From: Phycisphaeraceae bacterium
GTDB taxonomy: Bacteria; Planctomycetota; Phycisphaerae; Phycisphaerales; Phycisphaeraceae
Length of the DNA: 34,039 nt
Direction of reading: 5' to 3'
Assembly: GCA_020848195.1 (NCBI GenBank)
Contig: JADLAP010000004.1
Coordinates: forward strand, 1 to 34,039
Position 1 is the first letter of the stretch. The number at the start of each line of letters is the position of its first letter. The notes beneath the pieces were generated by a model that saw nothing but the letters and a program-made list of their open reading frames with translations, did no database searches and was not told the DNA's origin. The translations under genes and the position numbers were made by a program. This document shows positions 27,854 to 34,039 of the stretch, piece by piece.

Positions 27854-30763
27854 TCAAACCAGTTTCCGCGCCACGGTTTGCCGCTGGTAACAGACCAGGC
27901 GGTCGCCGGGCTTGATGTCGTCGAAGCCGGTGATGCGGATGCCGCATTCCGTGCCCATGCGCACTTCGCGGGCGTCGTCCTTGACGCGGCGGAGGGTGTC
28001 GATTTCACGGTTGTCGGTGACGACCACGTTGTCGCGGACCACGCGAACCTTGGCTCCGCGCTGCACCGTGCCTTCGACGACGAGGCAGCCGGCGATGGTG
28101 CCGACCTTGCTGACCTTGAAGACCTGTCGAACCTCGGCCGCGCCGAGTTCCTGTTCGCGGGTTTCAGGCGCCAGCAGACCTTCGAGGCCAGCCTTGACGT
28201 CGTCCACAAGGTCGTAGATCACGCGGTAGGTGCGGATGTCCACGTGACGCGACTCGGCGATGTCGCGGACCAGCGAGGGCGCCACGACGTGGAAGCCGAG
28301 GATGATGGCGTCGGAGGCGTCGGCCAGCACGACGTCGCTTTCCGTGATGCCGCCGACGGCCGCATGAAGCACCTTGACCGCCACTTCATCGTTGCCGACC
28401 TCGGAGAGCTGTTTGCGGAGCACGTCCACGGAGCCTTGCACGTCGGCCTTGAGCACGACGCGAAGCTCCCTGGTCTGGCCGGCCTTGAGTTGCGCGGCGA
28501 AGTTGTCCAGCGTGAGCTTGGTCTGCGTCGCCAGTTGCTTCTGCCGCTCGCGTTCGCGGAACTGCGAGGCGATTTCCTCGGCTTTCTGGTACGTGCCGGT
28601 GATGTAGAACTTGTCGCCGGCGTCGGGAATCATGTCGATGCCGGACAGTTCCAGCGGCGTGGCGGGGCCGGCTTCGGCGAGGTTGCGACCGCGATCGTCC
28701 GTCATGTCGCGCACGCGACCGAACGCACGACCGATGACGATGAAGTCGCCCAGCCGCAGCGTGCCCTGCTGCACCAGCACGCGAGCCACGGGTCCGCGGC
28801 CTTCCTGCATTTCCGCTTCGATGACCGTGCCGCGTGCCGGGCCGCCGTAGTCGGACTTGAGGTCCAGCAGCTCCGCCTGGTAGTCCAGGATTTCCAGCAG
28901 GTCGGTGACGCCCCGGCCCGAAGTGGCGCTGGTCTTGATGATTTCCGTTTCGCCGCCCCATTCGGTGGGATTCAGCCCGTGTTCGGCGAGCTGACCGAAG
29001 ATCTTGTGCAGGTTGCCTTCGGTGGCTTCCTGCTTGTCGATCTTGTTCAGGGCGACAATGATCGGGACTTCCGCGGCCTTGGCGTGGTTGATCGACTCGA
29101 CGGTCTGGGGCATCACGCCGTCGTCGGCGGCGACGACCAGCACGACCAGGTCGGTCAGGTTCGCGCCGCGCGAACGCATGGAGGTGAACGCCTCGTGGCC
29201 GGGGGTGTCGAGGAAGACCACGGTCTTGTCGGTGCCGTCGGAGCCGGCCACGGTGACGCGGTACGCGCCGACGTGCTGGGTGATGCCGCCGTCCTCGTGA
29301 GCCGCCACATCGGACTTGCGGATGCGGTCGAGCAGGCTGGTCTTGCCGTGGTCGACGTGGCCGAGGATGGTCACGACCGGGGGCCGCTTGCGGACGTCGA
29401 TTTCTTCCTGGGCGTCGAACTCGCCGATGACGACTTCTTCCGCCGTCTGCTGTTCGCGGACGACCAGTTCGATGTTGTGCTCCAGGGCGACTTCCATGGC
29501 CGCCTCGGAGTCGATGGCGGAGTTGATGGTGGCCATGATGCCCTTGCTGAAGAGGTATTTGATGATGTCGGCCGTCTTGATGCCGGTGGCGGAGGAGAGG
29601 CCTTTGATGGTGATGGGTTCGGCGATTTCGACTTTTCCGCCGGTCTGGACGGGGGTGGCGGCCTGCTGGGAGTTGCCGGATTTTCGGAGGGTTCGCCTGC
29701 GTTGCTTGAGATAGCCTGGCGCGCCCTTGAGACGGGCGTCGAGTTCGATGAGGTCCTGTTCGCTGATTTTGCCCGGTCCCAGCGGCATGGCGTCGGCGGA
29801 GCGGCCGCGACGGGTGCTGAGGCTTCGGCGTTTGCCGCCCTTGGCCGGGGTGTCCTGCGCGCCGGGATCGACCTGCGGGCCTGCGCCGCGGCCACGAACC
29901 GGGCCGCGGGACCGCGTGATGCCGGGGACGGCCGGGTCCATGGAATTGCCGCCGCCCATCGGCGAGCCGCCGGAGGGCGCGGGCCTTCGCGCCCGAGGCG
30001 CCGGCGTCTGTTCCGGGGCTTCGATGCGCACGACGCGCGGACCTTTGAGCACCGCCTGCTGCGGCTTCTTGAGTTGTTCGCCCATCGGCTTGACGATCGC
30101 GGGACGCTCCGGCACGTTCGGCTGAGCGATGGAACCATCCGCCCGGGGCCTGGTCGCCCGGGCAGGCGCATGGGCCGGCGCCGCGGACGGCGGCACAACC
30201 GCCGGTTGGGCTGGAGCCTGGGCGGCGACGTGCGCCGTCGGCGCGGGAATTGCGGATCCTTCAACCTCGGCGACTTCCGCCGACAGAGTCTCAGCAATCG
30301 TTTCGCCCTGCCGGGGCGCGGACTCGGTCGCCGGCTCATCCACAGCCGGCGCCTCGGGTTCCTCGACCATCACCGCGGAATCGGCGGACATATCCATGTC
30401 CATCCCTTCTCCGGGCTCTGCCGCCAGCACGGGCGACTCGATCACTTCCGGATCCTCCTCTGCCGTCGCGGCGCCATCGGCCGTCGTCGGCTCCTCCCCC
30501 CCATGTTTCCGCGCCGCGCGGCGACGCGGGATACGCACCTTGTCCAGGTCCACCTTCTCCGCCGTTTCCACGGCTGTGGACGAGGTGTCATGCTGCGTGC
30601 TGAACCATTCACCAATGGTCACCACCAGGCCCACCTTCACCACCGACATGTGGTTGGTGATGCCCGGCACGCCTTCCGCCTTGCACTTGTCGATGATCGC
30701 CTTGCTCGTGACGCCGAGTTCCTTGGCGACCTCGAATACTCGTTTGGCCTTGGCCAAGACCAT
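27854..30763 (-). CDS. infB: Translation initiation factor IF-2
   Basis: IF2_N-like [24 protein letters not shown] domain [42 protein letters not shown]...[18 protein letters not shown]...ALNKIDK; ORF extends to 30775 with an alternative TTG start. Confidence 0.97.
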   Translation of the reverse strand: MVLAKAKRVFEVAKELGVTSKAIIDKCKAEGVPGITNHMSVVKVGLVVTIGEWFSTQHDTSSTAVETAEKVDLDKVRIPRRRAARKHGGEEPTTADGAATAEEDPEVIESPVLAAEPGEGMDMDMSADSAVMVEEPEAPAVDEPATESAPRQGETIAETLSAEVAEVEGSAIPAPTAHVAAQAPAQPAVVPPSAAPAHAPARATRPRADGSIAQPNVPERPAIVKPMGEQLKKPQQAVLKGPRVVRIEAPEQTPAPRARRPAPSGGSPMGGGNSMDPAVPGITRSRGPVRGRGAGPQVDPGAQDTPAKGGKRRSLSTRRGRSADAMPLGPGKISEQDLIELDARLKGAPGYLKQRRRTLRKSGNSQQAATPVQTGGKVEIAEPITIKGLSSATGIKTADIIKYLFSKGIMATINSAIDSEAAMEVALEHNIELVVREQQTAEEVVIGEFDAQEEIDVRKRPPVVTILGHVDHGKTSLLDRIRKSDVAAHEDGGITQHVGAYRVTVAGSDGTDKTVVFLDTPGHEAFTSMRSRGANLTDLVVLVVAADDGVMPQTVESINHAKAAEVPIIVALNKIDKQEATEGNLHKIFGQLAEHGLNPTEWGGETEIIKTSATSGRGVTDLLEILDYQAELLDLKSDYGGPARGTVIEAEMQEGRGPVARVLVQQGTLRLGDFIVIGRAFGRVRDMTDDRGRNLAEAGPATPLELSGIDMIPDAGDKFYITGTYQKAEEIASQFRERERQKQLATQTKLTLDNFAAQLKAGQTRELRVVLKADVQGSVDVLRKQLSEVGNDEVAVKVLHAAVGGITESDVVLADASDAIILGFHVVAPSLVRDIAESRHVDIRTYRVIYDLVDDVKAGLEGLLAPETREQELGAAEVRQVFKVSKVGTIAGCLVVEGTVQRGAKVRVVRDNVVVTDNREIDTLRRVKDDAREVRMGTECGIRITGFDDIKPGDRLVCYQRQTVARKLV

Positions 30764-30847
30764 CTCCTTATCCAACCTCAGTGCATGACTGGCTTCGACC
30801 CGAACGGCCGCATCGGCGGGAACGGGTGCGACGCAGCGAATGAACGC

Positions 30848-32269
30848 TTACTCCGCGGACTCCGGCTTGACCGGATTGTCCGATGATTCCGTCGACTGCG
30901 ACTCCGCCGCACCGCCCTGACGGCTGGCCAGCAGGTCGAGAACCGACAAACCTTCGTCGGCGGCGGCAGCCTTGGGCGATTCGCCTGCCGATCCCCCCGC
31001 AATCGGCGCGACGCCGCCCAGCAGACCCAGCACAGCCGCCGCCTGCTGCTCGCCCGCGGAGCCGGCCATCTCCGCCTTGCGGCGCTCGGCCTCCGCCTTG
31101 TCCTTCGCCTGTTCCTCCGCCACCTTCTTCGCCCGCGACGACGCCACTTCCACCATCTTCGCCGCCTGGTCGCTGGTGACTCCGACCTGTTCCATCAAAT
31201 AGTCCACGCCGACCTCTTCCACGTCGAAGACGCTGATCACGCCGAGCGCCGCCAGCCGGTCGATCTGGTCTTCGTTGACCCCTTCAATCGCCTTGAGCGT
31301 CTCTTCCATCGTGTCCAGACCCTTCGAGAACTCGGGCGGCGTCAGGATGTCCACATCCCAGCCCGTCAGCCTCGCCGCCAGACGCACGTTCTGGCCCCGC
31401 TTGCCGATCGCCAGCGAGAGCTGGTCATCGTTGACCACCACCGTCGCCCGGCCCAGCTCGAAGCAGAGGCTGATTTCCACCACTTCCGCCGGCTTCAGCG
31501 AGTTCTGGATCAGAATCTGGCTCGATTCGTTCCAACGCACGATGTCGATCTTCTCGCCACCAAGCTCATCCACGATGTTCTTGATCCGGCTGCCCCGCAC
31601 CCCCACGCAGGCACCCACCGCATCGACCTTCGAGTCGATCGAGCTGACGGCGATCTTCGTGCGATGGCCCGGCTCGCGCGCCATGGCCTTGATCTCGATG
31701 ATGCGCTCGGCGACCTCCGGCACTTCCACCTCGAACAGACGGCGGATGAAGTCCGGATGCGCGCGGGAGAGAACGATCTTGACCTGGTTGCCCGCGTCGC
31801 GGACGTCGAGAATCAGACACCGCACGCGTTCGCCGGGCTGGTGCTGTTCGCCGGGAATCTGCTCGCTGCGGGGCATGAAGCCCTCGGCCCGGCCGATCTG
31901 CACGACCAGCGCGCCGCCTTCGTAGCGTTGCGACATGCCGGTGGTCAGCTCGCCCACGCGGTCGGCGAATTCGTTGTAGATGCTGCTGCGTTCATCCTCG
32001 CGGAATCGCTGGATCATCACCTGCTTGGCGGTCTGGGCGGGAATGCGACCGAGCGATTCAAGCGTCAGTTCCACCCCGCCGCGCCACAGGCGGATTTTGC
32101 CGCTGATCCGGTCGAGTTCGCACTTGAACTCTTCCGTGTCCACGGCATTGAAGTGCTTGCGGGCCGCCGACACCATGGCCTGCTCGATGTCCGTCAGCAG
32201 CGACTCCTTGTCCACGTTGCGGTCACGGGAAATGGAGTCGACCAGTCGCAGCAGTTCCTGTGGATTCAT
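30848..32269 (-). CDS. nusA: Transcription termination/antitermination factor NusA
   Basis: S1/KH architecture: SRAHPDFIRRLFEVEVPEVAERIIEIKAMAREPGHRTKIAV...DAVGACVGVRGSRIKNIVDELGGEKIDIVRWNES...LAIGKRGQNVRLAARLTGWDVDI. Confidence 0.97.
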   Translation of the reverse strand: MNPQELLRLVDSISRDRNVDKESLLTDIEQAMVSAARKHFNAVDTEEFKCELDRISGKIRLWRGGVELTLESLGRIPAQTAKQVMIQRFREDERSSIYNEFADRVGELTTGMSQRYEGGALVVQIGRAEGFMPRSEQIPGEQHQPGERVRCLILDVRDAGNQVKIVLSRAHPDFIRRLFEVEVPEVAERIIEIKAMAREPGHRTKIAVSSIDSKVDAVGACVGVRGSRIKNIVDELGGEKIDIVRWNESSQILIQNSLKPAEVVEISLCFELGRATVVVNDDQLSLAIGKRGQNVRLAARLTGWDVDILTPPEFSKGLDTMEETLKAIEGVNEDQIDRLAALGVISVFDVEEVGVDYLMEQVGVTSDQAAKMVEVASSRAKKVAEEQAKDKAEAERRKAEMAGSAGEQQAAAVLGLLGGVAPIAGGSAGESPKAAAADEGLSVLDLLASRQGGAAESQSTESSDNPVKPESAE

Positions 32270-32307
32270 GCTTAGCCTGTCCTGTTAACTCGCGTTCCTC
32301 ATCCACG

Positions 32308-32324
32308 CCGCGGCAACGCCGCGG
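32308..32324. repeat. Perfect hairpin CCGCGGC-AAC-GCCGCGG in nusA upstream region
   Basis: 7-bp stem, 3-nt loop; identical 17-mer also at 33427-33443. Confidence 0.7.
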
Positions 32325-32453
32325 ATTCATCAACCCTTTTCCGATCCGACCCTCGCCCCCGAAAAAAGCAAGACCACGAATCGCGGCTTGCGCTCGTGGC
32401 CCTGGGGTCGGGGCTGTCCCGATGGACCGTGGCCCATCCGACAAACCCGGTCG

Positions 32454-32472
32454 TGATGCACGGTGTGCATCA
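32454..32472. repeat. Perfect hairpin TGATGCAC-GGT-GTGCATCA in nusA upstream region
   Basis: 8-bp stem, 3-nt loop. Confidence 0.5.
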
Positions 32473-32677
32473 AGCCATGGGCAGGCCCTCCTTAGCCGCC
32501 GCGAACCGCGAACCGCCGCGAAGGCCGGTCCGTGTCCGCCAAGCCGTCCCGCGATGAAACGTCGCGCTGCTCACAGCGCCGCCGTTCCCACGCAGGTCTT
32601 TCCCATCGCCCCATCCATAGCGCAACCTCCATGTCATCGACGACCACAATGGACGCCGACGCAGGTGCAGAATCATC

Positions 32678-32705
32678 AGTGTACGACCGCCCCCCGCCTT
32701 GTCAA
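32678..32705 (-). promoter_or_regulatory. Candidate sigma-70-type promoter for the nusA-infB cluster
   Basis: Minus strand reads TTGACA-N16-TACACT; oriented toward nusA, about 400 bp from its start. Confidence 0.4.
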
Positions 32706-33096
32706 GGATGCCTGACCCCGCAAAGCCTTGTCATTGCAGGACAAGTTGCGAGAAATCAACGAGCGATGCCGACAACAACCAACATCATAGCCCACGATCG
32801 CGGATTGGGGAACAGGCTCAGGTCAATGTCAGCCTCGATCCAGACCCGGTTGAACTATTTCGCCGTCTTCCGGGGCTGGCTTGTTCGCACCGCGTCCGCC
32901 CGTTCCCGTCGCCGAGTTTCCAGAACAGGTAACGCGGCCTGACCGTGGCAATGGCCGAAATCTCCACCACCATACACAGCACATGCCGGTCCCTGCCCTC
33001 CAGTTCATCGGTGACCATGATGATGGTTTGAACCTGCTTGCCCACTTCCGGGAGTGCGAGGCCGAAGGTGGAGGCGGCGGTGATGGCGTCCGTTTA

Positions 33097-33146
33097 CCGG
33101 GGGATGCCGGGGGACGCCGGGGGACGCCGGGGGACACCGGGGGACC
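33097..33146. repeat. 10-bp minisatellite, 5 units of CCGGGGGAYG-type
   Basis: ccgggggatg ccgggggacg ccgggggacg ccgggggaca ccgggggacc. Confidence 0.9.
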
Positions 33147-33426
33147 AGAGGCGTTTGTCCAGCTTCGCCGTGGTGCAGCCGCAGCTTGTGTCCATGGAGA
33201 GGATGTTCACCGGCTCGTCCCCAGCCACGATGAAGTTGAATGTGTGCCGAATCTTCAGCTCCTCCGGCGGAGCCACATGCTCGAACGTCGTCCCCTCCAG
33301 CCACACCAAGCCACTCGCCACACTTTCGGGGGCGGGCAGCGAGCCGCCGCGTGTCGCGGCGGTTCCGGCAACACTTCCGGGGGCGGGGATACTTCCGGGT
33401 GCAGGGGCGGTTTGCGGCACGTCAAG

Positions 33427-33443
33427 CCGCGGCAACGCCGCGG
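33427..33443. repeat. Hairpin CCGCGGC-AAC-GCCGCGG, second copy
   Basis: Identical to 32308-32324; here extended by outer CGTCA (33420-33424) / TGACG (33445-33449) arms. Confidence 0.7.
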
Positions 33444-33692
33444 GTGACGACGACGTCCCCGTCTGCTCCGCCGCCCAAACCTCCGCCCCCCGCAAGCCTG
33501 TCCCATCGGCCAAAACCCCCAGCAGCGCCAGCACGCACGCCACGCCGAAGAACCCACGCACGCCGCACGTTCATCCACGCTTCATCATGTCACCGCATTC
33601 ATGTCAGAATGGTACTGTCCGTCGTATCCGCCGAATTTCGCCTGAAATATCCCAAAGTATCAGGTATCAGTCGTTGCCCTCGTGTCCTGATT

Positions 33693-33760
33693 CCTCCGTG
33701 ATCGCCGTGCCTCCGTGAGAAAACATCTTTGTCTCTTACGGAGGCACGGAGATCACGGAA
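33693..33760. repeat. Long imperfect inverted repeat of CTCCGTGATC(T/G)CCGTGCCTCCGT type
   Basis: Left arm CTCCGTGATCGCCGTGCCTCCGTGAGA (33694-33720) is nearly the reverse complement of TCTCTTACGGAGGCACGGAGATCACGGAA (33732-33760). Confidence 0.8.
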
Positions 33761-34014
33761 ATGAAAGACTCACGCCGAATCGCACCGAATGTCAATTGTC
33801 AAGCGTTGGCTCCTGAGTTCTCCGACTTTCATGCCGGATTGGGCCCATCATTCATTCGCCGACAGGCCTGGAATCCGATCCGCCGGCCGCCTCGGCATCG
33901 CTGGGATCACTCTTTGGAGGCTCGGAAATATATGTACTTATCCCCTCCTATGAAGCCGGGTTTGTCAAGGCGTAAGGTTCGCAGTTTCGGCGGATGGATT
34001 CAGCCTCCTATCCG

Positions 34015-34031
34015 GGCTTCGCGGCGAAGCC
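34015..34031. repeat. Perfect hairpin GGCTTCG-CGG-CGAAGCC at window end
   Basis: 7-bp stem, 3-nt loop. Confidence 0.55.
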
Positions 34032-34039
34032 GCGGCCCA

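Larger units (their letters stand above)
32818..33561 (-). pseudogene. Degraded DUF1573-domain protein gene
   Basis: N-terminal half ELKIRHTFNFIVAGDEPVNILSMDTSCGCTTAKLDKRLWSPG and C-terminal half GKQVQTIIMVTDELEGRDRHVLCMVVEISAIATVRPRYLFWKLGDG lie in the same frame, separated by a 10-bp tandem repeat and an in-frame TAA at 33094-33096; similarity is lost after LGDG. Confidence 0.6.

Noticed and set aside
27599-30886. 1095-aa plus-strand ORF
   Set aside because: Antisense to infB, which has unmistakable IF-2 motifs; the long open frame reflects GC/codon bias.
33097-33146. Possible CRISPR array
   Set aside because: Units are 10 bp, contiguous with no spacers; it is a minisatellite.
33097-33146. 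Simple frameshift explanation for the split DUF1573 gene
   Set aside because: The recognisable N- and C-terminal halves are in the same frame, separated by an in-frame TAA, so a net frameshift at the repeat does not explain the split.

Overview
GC-rich bacterial chromosome segment. Gene content and protein style (MJ0042-type zinc-ribbon protein, many TPR proteins, DUF1573 remnant) suggest Planctomycetota, possibly Phycisphaerae-like; this is inference, not computed. About 24 genes can be supported. They include a conserved translation/transcription cluster on the minus strand (nusA-infB-ylxP-rbfA, then an HhH-GPD-like gene and hisG), pdxJ, xylB with a GH32/43-like beta-propeller protein, a TrmH/SpoU methyltransferase, a hybrid histidine kinase, a Bcr/CflA-type MFS transporter, a STAS protein, a thermonuclease-like protein and several large TPR proteins. 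No CRISPR array, tRNA, rRNA, transposase, phage module or canonical defence system was recognised. The observations most worth checking are: (1) an orphan, translationally coupled RnfC-like/RnfD-like pair whose usual nucleotide- and flavin-binding motifs are not visible; (2) a REPIN-like pair of inverted hairpins that supplies the end of the TrmH-family gene; (3) a degraded DUF1573 gene interrupted by a 10-bp minisatellite; (4) a large CCGTG-type inverted repeat and a hairpin shared between the nusA leader and the DUF1573 remnant; (5) an HhH-GPD-like protein without the catalytic Lys in the rbfA-hisG interval. All family calls come from reading motifs by eye; no database search was run.
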